Shown here: piece after piece, positions 27,613 through 36,870 of the stretch
Position numbering within the stretch: position 1 is the first letter of the stretch
Layout: each line of letters opens with the position of its first letter
NCBI GenBank assembly: GCA_029866325.1
Contig: JARWZO010000010.1
Coordinates: forward strand, 1-64,000
DNA from: Fluviicola sp.
Lineage (GTDB): Bacteria > Bacteroidota > Bacteroidia > Flavobacteriales_D > Crocinitomicaceae
DNA: 64,000 nucleotides
Direction of reading: 5' to 3'
The notes under the pieces: model-generated
What the model saw: only the letters and a program-made list of their open reading frames with translations
What the model was told of the DNA's origin: nothing
The model's database searches: none
Program-made: the position numbers and the translations under genes

Positions 27613-28263
27613 TTGTTTGATTCAGTCGTAAAAGCCATCATTGCAGGATTCATTTTAAGTGTAATGATAGGTCCTGTATTTTTCCTACTCCTCGAAACAA
27701 GTATTCGAAAAGGAGTAAGAGCTGCAATGGCTTTTGATTGTGGGGTTTTTCTGAGCGATATCATTTACATCTCGCTCGCTTACGTTTTTTATGCTGAGGT
27801 TGCAAGCCTAACTATAGGCGACAATTCGTACCTCATTCAGCTAGTGGGCGGCATTATTTTCGTCATTTTCGGGTTGGTGACCTTACTGAAAAAACCCAAG
27901 GCCATGACTAGTGAAGATTCCGAAGGCATTAACCAGACCAAAGACTATCTGATGCTTGGCTTGAAAGGGTTTTTACTCAATTTTGCCAATCCTGCCGTGA
28001 TCTTTTACTGGTTCAGTGTGATTGCTTTCGGTGCCAAGAAGCTAGAAAACGGACATGATGGTTCAGGAGATTACATGTGGTTATACATCACGGTACTGAT
28101 CATTACCTTTTTCTCGATCGACATTCTTAAAATTCTCGGGGCAAAAAAACTCCGTCCCTTCATCACCGACCGCGTGCTTACGGGGTTAAACCGCCTCACG
28201 GGTCTTATTATCTTGATTTCCGGCATCGTTTTGTTTGCCAGAGGACTCGTAAAATTCCTGTAA
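27613..28263 (+). CDS. LysE family translocator
   Basis: The 216-residue protein starts at a TTG and has six membrane helices. The family pattern is clear: an N-terminal GFILSVMIGPVFFLLLETSIRKG segment, GVFLSDIIYI, GGIIFVIFGLVTLLKKPK and LLNFANPAVIFYW. Members export amino acids or related small molecules across the inner membrane; the substrate cannot be told from sequence. The repeat protein downstream is close enough to be in the same transcript. Confidence 0.85.
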   Translation: MFDSVVKAIIAGFILSVMIGPVFFLLLETSIRKGVRAAMAFDCGVFLSDIIYISLAYVFYAEVASLTIGDNSYLIQLVGGIIFVIFGLVTLLKKPKAMTSEDSEGINQTKDYLMLGLKGFLLNFANPAVIFYWFSVIAFGAKKLENGHDGSGDYMWLYITVLIITFFSIDILKILGAKKLRPFITDRVLTGLNRLTGLIILISGIVLFARGLVKFL

Positions 28264-28307
28264 CCTTGAGCACAAAAGCGGCTTATAATTGTAAACTCCT
28301 TTTTTCC

Positions 28308-29999
28308 ATGAAACTGATTGTTTTCGTATTGATGTTGATTCCTGTAAAGGCGTTTTCTCAACTAGTTGTAGAGGAAAACCTCACGAAGAAAACAACCATG
28401 TACTACGATTTTGAGCGAACCCATCCCGAGTCAAGAGGATCATTTTACAAGGATTTTTTGGGCGAAACCACCCTAAAGCACGGAAAATGGGTGTATTTCG
28501 ACAAAGCCGGGCTTACGATTGAAGAACGCTTTTATTACAAAGGACAACTTCACGGAGCGGTAAAAGCATTCTACTCCAACGGAAAACCGCGTCAGGAAGG
28601 ATATTTCAAACTGGATGAACAGGATAGTATTTACCGCGAGTGGTACGAAAACGGAAACCTGAGCATTGAAGGTTCTTATTTCCGCAATAATCCCAGCGGT
28701 ACGTGGACGTATTATTACCCAAACGGCAAGCAAAAATTGCTGGAAGAAGTGATTGATACCGTCAATTATGTCCGTGCATTCTGGTTGCCTGATAGTTTAC
28801 ACACCCAAACGGTAACCGATGGAAACGGCGAATTGGCTACTTACTACACTACCGGAGCTGTAAAAGAATGGTACAATTACAAAAACGGACTCAAAAACGG
28901 ACCTTTCGAGGAATATAGTATTTATGGTTATACCATGATTTCGGGCTCGTTTGAAGAAGGCCAGAAAGACAGTTTGTGGTCGTTTTGGTACTATACGGGC
29001 GATCTGGAAAAAACATCGACCTACGAAAAAGGAGTGCTCAACGGACCTTACAAGTATTATTTCGACAACGACACGCTGAATGTAGAAGGTCAATACGAAG
29101 ACGGCAAAAAAACCGGGATCTGGACGTGGTATACCAACAAAGGAACCAAAGACATGCAAGGGTCGTTTAAAAACGATCAGCAGAACGGAAAATGGACCTA
29201 TTGGTATCCTACGGGCGAAGTTTCTTATTATGCCGAATACAAAGACGATCAAAAATCAGGATTGTGGACCTACCTCTACAAAGACGGAACGCAATTCAAG
29301 AAAGGAACTTTCCAAAACGACCAGAAAAACGGTAAGTGGGAAACGTGGTACGAAGACGGAACACTGCTCATGACCGGTGATTACAAAAACGGAAAAGAAG
29401 ACGGTTTGTGGAAAAACTACTGGGAGACCGGCAAGTTGAAAAACGAAGCAACGTTTACCGAAGGAATTTTGGAAGGCGACTGGAAATCGTATTACCCGAA
29501 CGGGAAACCGAAGCTCACAGGCGAATACAAAGACGGTTTCAAAACAGGTGAATGGGTCGATTATTTTGAAAATGGTCGTCCGAAAGATGTGGGTAGCTAC
29601 AAGGTGATCAAGAAAAAACCGAAGATCAATTACGGCCCTACTGAAGATCACGTGATTTACGAAAGCGTGAAAGACGGTCACTGGGTTTCTTATTCCGACA
29701 AAGACTTCAAGAAAATTGAAGAAGGCGATTACAAAGAAGGCGAAAAACACGGAACCTGGACAGATTATTATCCCGGCGGGCGCGTTCCTGCGGTAACCAC
29801 AGAATACAAAAACGGAAAACTGGAAGGCACCATGCGCGAGTATGACCGACGTGGCAACCTGATTTCGGAAGTCGATTACAAAGACGGTTTGAAACACGGT
29901 AAAATGAAAATCTATGACAAAAAAGGAAAAGTAGCCGTGGAGAAAGATTTTGAATTCGGACAGCAGGTAGTTAAAGGGCCATCGTTTAATCCGGGCTAG
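28308..29999 (+). CDS. MORN/YwqK-type repeat protein, secreted
   Basis: The ATG at 28308 gives 563 residues beginning with a signal peptide (MKLIVFVLMLIPVKAFSQ); the TTG at 28266 would add 14 residues before it and is rejected. The mature protein is made almost entirely of ~20-25-residue units of the type G-x-W-x-x-Y-(Y/W)-x-(N/D)-G-x-x-K (for example KHGKWVYF, NGKWTYWYPTGE, DGLWKNYWETGK). Such repeats form long beta-meander solenoids; in Bacteroidota they are commonly annotated as toxin-antitoxin YwqK-like, but no toxin motif is visible here. It probably acts as a cell-surface or periplasmic scaffold. Confidence 0.85.
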   Translation: MKLIVFVLMLIPVKAFSQLVVEENLTKKTTMYYDFERTHPESRGSFYKDFLGETTLKHGKWVYFDKAGLTIEERFYYKGQLHGAVKAFYSNGKPRQEGYFKLDEQDSIYREWYENGNLSIEGSYFRNNPSGTWTYYYPNGKQKLLEEVIDTVNYVRAFWLPDSLHTQTVTDGNGELATYYTTGAVKEWYNYKNGLKNGPFEEYSIYGYTMISGSFEEGQKDSLWSFWYYTGDLEKTSTYEKGVLNGPYKYYFDNDTLNVEGQYEDGKKTGIWTWYTNKGTKDMQGSFKNDQQNGKWTYWYPTGEVSYYAEYKDDQKSGLWTYLYKDGTQFKKGTFQNDQKNGKWETWYEDGTLLMTGDYKNGKEDGLWKNYWETGKLKNEATFTEGILEGDWKSYYPNGKPKLTGEYKDGFKTGEWVDYFENGRPKDVGSYKVIKKKPKINYGPTEDHVIYESVKDGHWVSYSDKDFKKIEEGDYKEGEKHGTWTDYYPGGRVPAVTTEYKNGKLEGTMREYDRRGNLISEVDYKDGLKHGKMKIYDKKGKVAVEKDFEFGQQVVKGPSFNPG

Positions 30000-30008
30000 C
30001 GCTCCGCT

Positions 30009-30433
30009 TGATGTTGAATGCTTGATTTTTGATGCTTGATTAGGTTCTCTGGTAAATTGGAGATTTCAATTGACAAGAGTCAGATTATCATAGGATTGAT
30101 GTTTGATTAGGGCTGACTTCGGAAGGAAAGTTATTGTAGGCAATTTCGAATTCAAGTAGCCTCCTTTTAATTTTGAATTTTACACCGTGTCCGCCTTTGG
30201 CGCGATTTTCAATTTGGTATTGGTTTCCATAATCTGAACTACAACCTAAAGCCTCATCAAACATTCAACATCAAAAATCAAGCATCCTTACAAAGTGAAT
30301 CTACTTCTGTTTCCGAAAACTGAGCTTCTATTAAAGAATCTTCTTTTCAATTTTACCTTTTCAATTTTCAATTCTAGTATGGGTTTCTGAAATCCAAACT
30401 TCCACCCAAAATCCAATCAAAAATCAAGCATCC
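30009..30433. repeat. Short repeats in a 447-base intergenic region
   Basis: The gap 30000-30446 holds no gene that I can support. It contains a 17-mer ATGCTTGATTTTTGATG at 30018-30034 whose exact reverse complement is at 30269-30285, and a direct 17-mer TCAAAAATCAAGCATCC at 30271-30287 and 30417-30433. The rest is rich in CAATTTT tracts. This is noncoding repetitive DNA, probably unstable, between the repeat protein and recO. Confidence 0.6.
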
Positions 30434-30446
30434 AACATCAAAAATC

Positions 30447-31151
30447 CTAAAAGATTTCTCTAATGATGTCCACTGATTTAAACGGCCTGATACCTTGTAA
30501 GTGCGAGCGATAGTACAACAACCAAGCGTCAAAACACTGTAAACGGTCTTGTTTGGAAATGGTGTGCGATAAAAAGCTAACACGATCTTCCTGCAACATG
30601 GTTTCGAACCAATGAATCCAATCGCCTTCGATGTATTGCACGTGATTGGGACGCACGGTGGTCAGTTTTCCGCCAATCAAATCCAATACGGTAGGATGCT
30701 CGGCTTCCACCGCCGGGGCAATTCCGCATTCCACACAAACTACCGCCAAGAGCCACAAGGGATAATTGGTAAGTTCATCCGACGCATCTAGCCATTCTAC
30801 TTCCTGCCGAAGCATATAAAACAATTGGTTTTCGGCATGACCTGATTTCACTATCTGCTGAATCAATTCGGCCATGAAAAACGCAATGCTCGATTTTACG
30901 GGATCAAAAGGAATGGTTTTAGCCACAGAAGTGAGGTTTACTTCCGTTATCTTACCCAATGAGCTATCTGATCGTTTGTAATAAGTAAACTCTATCTGAG
31001 CCATCGGAAAGAGGATGTTTCCATGCTTTTTTTTACCTCCCTGAAACAAAAAGGTAAGCAATCCCTGTGTTTTGCAGAGAATGGTAATCAACAAACTGGT
31101 TTCGGAATAAGGCGCACGATGAATGAGGATACCCTCTTCTACGGCTTTCAT
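30447..31151 (-). CDS. recO: DNA repair protein RecO
   Basis: The 234-residue protein has the RecO N-terminal OB-fold start (MKAVEEGILIHRAPYSETSLLITILCKTQGLL quoted in part: EEGILIHRAPYSETS, then GLLTFLFQGG), the PIDP-like VNLTSVAKTIPFDPVKSSIA segment and a helical C terminus with the family's QEVEWLD and FDAWLLYYRSH stretches. RecO loads RecA with RecR at gapped DNA. It is encoded one base after the porZ-like gene, so the two are co-transcribed. Confidence 0.88.
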   Translation of the reverse strand: MKAVEEGILIHRAPYSETSLLITILCKTQGLLTFLFQGGKKKHGNILFPMAQIEFTYYKRSDSSLGKITEVNLTSVAKTIPFDPVKSSIAFFMAELIQQIVKSGHAENQLFYMLRQEVEWLDASDELTNYPLWLLAVVCVECGIAPAVEAEHPTVLDLIGGKLTTVRPNHVQYIEGDWIHWFETMLQEDRVSFLSHTISKQDRLQCFDAWLLYYRSHLQGIRPFKSVDIIREIF

Positions 31152-31152
31152 A

Positions 31153-33465
31153 TCAGCGAATCACGGTTACTTTTCCTACTTTTTTGCTTTTGCCGGTGTT
31201 GGTGGCTGTCCAGATCAAATACACCCCCGAAGTCACATCTTCGCCAGAAACAGTTTTTCCGTTCCAAGTAGCCGTTCCACCGTTAGAAGTGGTTTTGTAC
31301 ACTAGATTTCCGGCCACATCAGTGATTTTTACATCCGAATCATATCGAATTCCCTGGATGGTAATCGGCCCAAAAAAATCGGGTTTTACCGGATTGGGAA
31401 ACACGGTGGTCGATTCATACGTTTCATCTTCGACGCTTGCATCTACACGAAGAGAAACCATCCCCAAATCGGTAATAATGAACAATTCACCGGTGATCTG
31501 ATTAAATTCCATATCCATGATATTGTTGGAAATGAGCGGACTGTTCTCTTTAGTGTATTCAGCCAATACTTCTTGCCCGTCGGCTGACAACATAAAGATC
31601 CCGTTGCTGGCAGTGGCGATCCATTTGCGGTTTCCGCCATCGATTTCAATATCGGTAATGGAAGTGCTTCCGAGCAAATATTCCACGTTTCCTTCGTAGG
31701 TAATGAGAATGCGCGAAGCATCGTAATTGGAGCCTGAGAAAATGCCATCGCTGTTGTACAAAACACCAAATCCTGCTTCGGTACCGATCCAGATCTCATT
31801 ATCGAAATCAACTGCAATAGCTGTTACGTTTTCCGATGGAAGATTTCCCAATCCTTCGCCCGTTGTAAGCGTTCGGTAAGAATCATCTCCTGTGGTCTCA
31901 GGCGTTTCGTTATCATCATAACCGACTAAACCGGTTCCGTAAATTCCAAACCACTTATTGCCATTGTAATCGATGGCTAATTTACCTGTGAAGACATTTT
32001 TAGAGTCCGTTCCGGTTTCAAAACCCTTCCATGTTCCGTCAGCCAAACGTACTTTGAGTGGTTGTAAGCTGTAGCCATTGAGCATCCATAAATTACCATC
32101 GCCATCGTATTCTACTGACGAAATACAGGTGTTGCCATTGCCCAAAGAACTCACTTCAAGGATGGAATTGGAAGGTGAATACACATTGGTCACGCTACCA
32201 TCCTGCACCATACTCAGTGGTTCTTGACTATAACCGGCAAACGCCATGTTGTTTTCGTCTTTCGGGTTAATGGTAGCAGAACCGATATCCCAAATCTGGA
32301 GTCCCTGCCAAATCGGTTGTGTCTCATTATCATACAAAGTCCAAGCCTCATCTTCAAACGTATACACATTCGGTTGATTGTATGCTTGCTCCACTCTGCG
32401 AACGGTTCCTGCAGTTACCACCATTTTCCCTTTTTCGCTGTTGACAGAGAAGAACTGGTTTTTTGGCGGACCTTCCTGTTGGATGTAGGAATAATTGTTG
32501 CTTGCCAGATAGCGCACCAAACCCAATTTTTTATCGGCTACCCAAGTCACGCCACCTACCCGACGCACACGCGCCGGAGTTGCATTCGTACCATTGTAAA
32601 ACTGCACACCGTAATTTACGGTAAGATCTTCATTAAATGCCACCATTTGGTCGCTGTAATACACATAAAACAGATCATCTTCTACCTGAAAACCTTCAAT
32701 TTCCATATCAAACACACTACCAATTACCATTTCTAGTCCGGCAGGTATCAATCTAAAAATAGAGTCCGATCCGAACGCATCGGCATGATAGGAAATATGG
32801 ATTTCATTCTGCTGTAAAGCCAGTTCACCATAATGCGCATTCACTGGTGCCGGCACGCGCGAATCTACCGTCCATTGCAACGGATCGGCCAAGAACACAT
32901 TGGTCAGCAAGCCACGGTATAGTTTTTTATCAGACAAAGCGTAGATGGAATCGTTGAGAAACGTAACATCGTTGATTCCTTCGGTGCCGTTGGTTGGGTA
33001 GTAGGTATCTTTTACTTCGTTTTTAGACGGATTGATCACCACCAATGCAAAACCGGTAGCGACGTATGCCAAACCGTTGGCGGTTACAATTTTATTGATG
33101 CGTTTATTTCCGGTAACCTGCGACAATTTAATTGCCGGGATATTGATCACACCATTGGGGGTGATTTGATCGAGATTTCCATTTTCGTAACCCACAAAAA
33201 ACGATGCCGATTGCGGTTCGTATTCTATGCAGGTAACCTGAATATCAGACAGTGCATTGAGGTTATTGAGTACACGGTTTTCAGCCGCAGCGATGTCGTA
33301 TTCCAATACTCCGCTGGTAAGGGCTGTCATCACATACCCGTTTCCGACGGCCACATCGATCGCCTGAGACGCCGGAACGTGCATACGCCATTGCCCCATC
33401 CCGATTTGGGCGTTTGCCGAAACTGCAAGAATGAAAGCACTGAAAAGAGGGAGAAAAATCCGCAT
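31153..33465 (-). CDS. porZ: PorZ-like T9SS component (beta-propeller)
   Basis: The start at 33465 gives 770 residues with a signal peptide (MRIFLPLFSAFILAVSANAQ); an upstream ATG at 33645 lies in tRNA-proximal DNA and is rejected. The mature protein opens with IGMGQWRMHVPAS, as in PorZ, then has propeller blades of the 'D-x-x-G-x-x-W-x-G-T/A' kind (DYNGNKWFGIYGTG, DFDNEIWIGTEAG, DGGNRKWIATASNG) and ends with a T9SS C-terminal domain (TVFPNPVKPDFFG ... KVGKVTVIR). PorZ is part of the cell-surface attachment complex that takes A-LPS and feeds the PorU sortase. This is the one T9SS machinery gene in the window. Confidence 0.82.
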   Translation of the reverse strand: MRIFLPLFSAFILAVSANAQIGMGQWRMHVPASQAIDVAVGNGYVMTALTSGVLEYDIAAAENRVLNNLNALSDIQVTCIEYEPQSASFFVGYENGNLDQITPNGVINIPAIKLSQVTGNKRINKIVTANGLAYVATGFALVVINPSKNEVKDTYYPTNGTEGINDVTFLNDSIYALSDKKLYRGLLTNVFLADPLQWTVDSRVPAPVNAHYGELALQQNEIHISYHADAFGSDSIFRLIPAGLEMVIGSVFDMEIEGFQVEDDLFYVYYSDQMVAFNEDLTVNYGVQFYNGTNATPARVRRVGGVTWVADKKLGLVRYLASNNYSYIQQEGPPKNQFFSVNSEKGKMVVTAGTVRRVEQAYNQPNVYTFEDEAWTLYDNETQPIWQGLQIWDIGSATINPKDENNMAFAGYSQEPLSMVQDGSVTNVYSPSNSILEVSSLGNGNTCISSVEYDGDGNLWMLNGYSLQPLKVRLADGTWKGFETGTDSKNVFTGKLAIDYNGNKWFGIYGTGLVGYDDNETPETTGDDSYRTLTTGEGLGNLPSENVTAIAVDFDNEIWIGTEAGFGVLYNSDGIFSGSNYDASRILITYEGNVEYLLGSTSITDIEIDGGNRKWIATASNGIFMLSADGQEVLAEYTKENSPLISNNIMDMEFNQITGELFIITDLGMVSLRVDASVEDETYESTTVFPNPVKPDFFGPITIQGIRYDSDVKITDVAGNLVYKTTSNGGTATWNGKTVSGEDVTSGVYLIWTATNTGKSKKVGKVTVIR

Positions 33466-33630
33466 GAATTGTTTTTTATTGTCTCCTAAACGTAGGAGTA
33501 GCGAAAATATTGAAAATAATCGCCGATATAGCGCAAATTTAGCTGAAATAGGCGGGTTTTTTGGGATTAGGGTTTGCATACTAGCTAAAGTACGGCTATT
33601 TTTGAGCACGAATTTCCGGAATTCGTTTTC

Positions 33631-33646
33631 GGCTCCGTGGCGCAAC
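33631..33646 (+). repeat. Duplicate of the tRNA-Arg 5' end
   Basis: GGCTCCGTGGCGCAAC at 33631-33646 is identical to the first 16 bases of the tRNA at 33680. The 33 bases between this copy and the tRNA do not complete a cloverleaf, so it is a fragment, not a second tRNA. Confidence 0.8.
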
Positions 33647-33679
33647 CTTTAGAAAGGATTTGCACCACTCGCCAAAAAA

Positions 33680-33756
33680 GGCTCCGTGGCGCAACTGTAT
33701 AGCGCACTGGATTTCGGCTCCAGCGGTTGGGGGTTAGAATCCCTCCGGGGTCACCA
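33680..33756 (+). tRNA. tRNA-Arg (anticodon UCG)
   Basis: All stems fold: acceptor GGCTCCG/CGGGGTC, D stem GCGC/GCGC, anticodon stem CTGGA/TCCAG with loop TTTCGGC (anticodon TCG at 34-36), five-base variable region, T stem GGGGG/CCCTC, and encoded CCA. A20 in the D loop fits Arg identity. The D loop reads AACTGTATA and the T loop TTAGAAT, so the usual G19-C56 pair is replaced by U19-A56. The gene lies on the plus strand between two minus-strand genes. Confidence 0.92.
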
Positions 33757-33762
33757 AGTAGT

Positions 33763-33796
33763 AAAAGCCTTGTCTTTATTGAGATAGGGCTTTTTT
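33763..33796 (+). terminator. Terminator of tRNA-Arg
   Basis: AAAAGCCTTGTC (33763-33774) pairs with GATAGGGCTTTT (33783-33794) with two wobble pairs and an eight-base loop, followed by more Ts. It begins seven bases after the CCA end. Confidence 0.85.
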
Positions 33797-33893
33797 GTTT
33801 TTCAGAAACCCAATTGAAGAATTTATCGAAATTCTGCCTGAAACGCACTATTTACTAGTTTTTCAAGTGGTTCGAACTTTTACAAGTTTTTTA

Positions 33894-36860
33894 TCAAATT
33901 AGCCGCTCAATCAAGGCATCCTTCCAAACAATAAAGCTTTTCTTAGAATCAGAGTAATCATGCTGCACACGACTGAAATTGATCGGTTCAGTTTTTAAAA
34001 AAGCATGTCTTCCTTCCGTTCGAATCATGTTGAGTTGTTTATTGACAATTTTTAACGCGTCTTCTAAAGACACAGTTGTAGAAAGATGCCAGATATAAGT
34101 AGCTTCTTCAGTGTCTAGTGTTTCCAAAATTAAATGATATTGTTCTTGCCCCTTTAATAGAAAAACAAATGCAAAGGGACTCAAAACAAATCGAATCTTC
34201 AACAACGCTCCTTCATGCAATCCTGAGAGATAGACGAGTTCACGATGGTGAAGGTATTTTCCTTTGCTTAACACCGATTCAAGAATCTCCTCTACCGATT
34301 CGTACAACAACGTGTTTGCTTCATTTACGAATTCCTGTTCAACCTCTGATTGTTTTAATAGAGGTCGCTTCCCAAAATAGGTCTTTTCAATAAAGCGAAA
34401 GCGCATACTTTCGACCAGTTCGTTGTTGAACCGTTCCAGATCTTGCGAATTAGCTGACAATGCTATCACTTCCTGATCGCGAATAACGATCTGGATAAGT
34501 ATCGTTACCGCTTTTGATTTCAACTGTTTTTCGAAATACGGTTTTAATACTTCCAGTTCGGGTCGAATGCTCGTATTCTCTATTTCGATATCCAGTTCTT
34601 TTTTCAGTTCGGGCAACGAATACTTGAATGCCAGGCTACCATATCGAAAATCGAGTTTCCTGATTGGAATCTTCGCGTATTTGTCAATCGTAACTTCTTT
34701 GTCACCAACCGTTTCTTTCTCCGAATCTTTCATTTCATCAAACAACGTTACCTGCTTTGCCAGCTTATTGTAGAACGTATTTCTTTTCAAAAACATGCGG
34801 TTCAGGTAAGAAATCTTTATGTCCCTGTAGTCGTAAATCGTCGGTGCTATTTCAGCTCTCTGCACTCTGCCGATGTATTGGATGAGCTTTCCTTCAAATG
34901 AGAACGGGTAAGCCAGGAACAAACACTCGATATTATGTAGATCTATTCCTTCTCCAAAAAGCTGTCCTGTCGTAATCAGTACCTGGAAATTTCCTTCTGC
35001 CAATGACTTCCATTTTATCCCACGCACCGCTTCGGGATCGTCTCCGCTTAAGGTTATCGTTTCATAGTTTTGCTTTAGGTATTGATTCAGTGTATCGATG
35101 TGTTCTTTCCGTTCTGTCAGAATAACTGCCTTTCGGCCGTCGTTCAGTTCTATTGCAACATCGTCCAGCATCATTCTATTCCTTTCAGAATCGTGTACCA
35201 AGATCTTTGACAACGTTTCAAAACGATCTATTTTCGGATTGTAAGGAACATCCAAAATAGTGTTACGGATAATGATCTCAGGATTTTTACGTGCTGCTAT
35301 TTCTGTCGTTTGAATCTCAGAAATGATTTCTCCCAAATGGATAAAGATCAGCTTTCCATCGTTGTATTTGCGAAAAGGAGTTGCCGTCAATCCATAGAGG
35401 TAATAGGAATCCATTCGCCCCAGTGTTTCCCGAAATATCTTTGCAGGAATATGGTGACATTCGTCGACGATAATGATACCAAATGCTTTGATCAGATCTG
35501 TATCCAAAACTGCTTTGGCAAGACTTTGAATCGTCGCAATAGTTATTTGTTTTCCAAGGCTCACCTTCCCTCCGGTAATTTTTCCGATCTCTCTTCGAGG
35601 TATTCCAAGGAACGCTTCGATTCTATCGGTCCATTGCTCCAAAAGTTGCTTGCGATGAACTACGATCAATGCCGGCTGCTGTTTTTCGGCGATGATTTTT
35701 AGTCCAATAACTGTTTTTCCGGATCCGGGAGGTGCCACGATCACACCTACATTCTTTTTGGAAGCAGCTAACACAGCAGCTTCCTGGTAATCTTTCAACT
35801 GCGCGTTAAATGTATATTGAATCGATTCATGTAGTTTTCTCTGGTCGTTAAATGTGTACTCAATATTTCTTTCTTTACAGAAGCGGAGAACTTTACCGGT
35901 AAAGCCCCTTGGAATGGAAATCTCACTCACATTGTCTTCAATAAACCGGAAATAGCGCTCAGTTCCGAATGTGTTTTTTCCGCTATTCTTTTTGATGAGG
36001 AACTCGGTATTTAGGAAGTTCAGTTCTTCTTTCAGGAATTGAATCAGCGTTGATGGCACTGCGCTCTTATTCAGCCAGAGCGAACTATTCAGGATTATTG
36101 TTAATTCCGCTGACTTGGGAGCGTCAATTTCTTCTTTCGACAAGTCTGCTAGCAACTGATCTAGCTTTACAATAGCTATTCGTTTGATCGTTTGTAGAAA
36201 TGACCATTGATTGACATAAGCAACACCTGTTTCCGGATCGATAAAACAACTGTTTCCAAGCGCAACTGCTTTTCCATAAAAAGGCAAAGCAATCAGGTTT
36301 CCTAATCCTTTCCCAGAAAGGTGATCCTGGTTTGGGAAGAGCCTGTCGAAGCTGGTATTTTTGTCGAACACAGAAACCACTCCACATCGTTCCAGAATAA
36401 CAGACAGCAGCTTTCTGCTTTTGTAAGCCGGGTAAGGATGTTCAAAAAACATCCAGATGTGACATCCGTTGCCCGATCGCGAACGTTCTGCATAGGTAGG
36501 AACTCCAAGCTTGTTAAAGAATTGAATGATTTTTTTCGAATCATTTAACCAATCATTTTTATCGAAATCAGCAGCAATAAACCAGGATGAATTGTCAGGA
36601 AGCAATGGATAGATTCCAATTAGTTGCTGTCCTTCCAAATGTTTTACAAATTGTTCATCAGTGAGCTTCTGATAAGATTTATCCTGGAAATTCTGGAAGG
36701 TCCCACCGTTCATCTGATGCTTCCGATAAACGTAAGGGTCAAAATACACGGCAGGCATGAAACCTTTTTTACCGGCTTTTTCCCAATGAACAGCAAAGAC
36801 ATCCTCCCTCCCTTTAAAGAATGAGCGAAACAGTGCTATTTTCTCCTGAAGACTTTCCAC
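33894..36860 (-). CDS. Archaeo-eukaryotic primase / SF2 helicase fusion (TOTE-like conflict protein)
   Basis: The 988-residue protein has an N-terminal primase domain of the type described in TOTE conflict systems: WFIAADFDKNDW (Asp98, Asp100), ERSRSGNGCHIWMFF (His134) and LFPNQDHLSGKGLGNLIALP. Then comes an SF2 helicase with Walker A APPGSGKT at 376-383, DECHH at 466-470, LTATPFR at 491-497, TTGQLFGEGIDL near 630 and motif VI QYIGRVQR at 661-668. The last ~300 residues are of unknown fold; I see no PLD HKD nuclease motif. It is the third gene of a tight operon with hipB and hipA (10-base gap). A role against phage or plasmids is inference. Confidence 0.85.
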   Translation of the reverse strand: MESLQEKIALFRSFFKGREDVFAVHWEKAGKKGFMPAVYFDPYVYRKHQMNGGTFQNFQDKSYQKLTDEQFVKHLEGQQLIGIYPLLPDNSSWFIAADFDKNDWLNDSKKIIQFFNKLGVPTYAERSRSGNGCHIWMFFEHPYPAYKSRKLLSVILERCGVVSVFDKNTSFDRLFPNQDHLSGKGLGNLIALPFYGKAVALGNSCFIDPETGVAYVNQWSFLQTIKRIAIVKLDQLLADLSKEEIDAPKSAELTIILNSSLWLNKSAVPSTLIQFLKEELNFLNTEFLIKKNSGKNTFGTERYFRFIEDNVSEISIPRGFTGKVLRFCKERNIEYTFNDQRKLHESIQYTFNAQLKDYQEAAVLAASKKNVGVIVAPPGSGKTVIGLKIIAEKQQPALIVVHRKQLLEQWTDRIEAFLGIPRREIGKITGGKVSLGKQITIATIQSLAKAVLDTDLIKAFGIIIVDECHHIPAKIFRETLGRMDSYYLYGLTATPFRKYNDGKLIFIHLGEIISEIQTTEIAARKNPEIIIRNTILDVPYNPKIDRFETLSKILVHDSERNRMMLDDVAIELNDGRKAVILTERKEHIDTLNQYLKQNYETITLSGDDPEAVRGIKWKSLAEGNFQVLITTGQLFGEGIDLHNIECLFLAYPFSFEGKLIQYIGRVQRAEIAPTIYDYRDIKISYLNRMFLKRNTFYNKLAKQVTLFDEMKDSEKETVGDKEVTIDKYAKIPIRKLDFRYGSLAFKYSLPELKKELDIEIENTSIRPELEVLKPYFEKQLKSKAVTILIQIVIRDQEVIALSANSQDLERFNNELVESMRFRFIEKTYFGKRPLLKQSEVEQEFVNEANTLLYESVEEILESVLSKGKYLHHRELVYLSGLHEGALLKIRFVLSPFAFVFLLKGQEQYHLILETLDTEEATYIWHLSTTVSLEDALKIVNKQLNMIRTEGRHAFLKTEPINFSRVQHDYSDSKKSFIVWKDALIERLI

Positions 36861-36870
36861 GTTTGACGTT

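Noticed and set aside
28308-29999. Toxin function for the YwqK/MORN protein
   Set aside because: Only repeat units and a signal peptide are visible; no toxin domain or antitoxin partner.
33466-33645. Upstream start for porZ
   Set aside because: It would place 60 atypical residues before a clear signal peptide.
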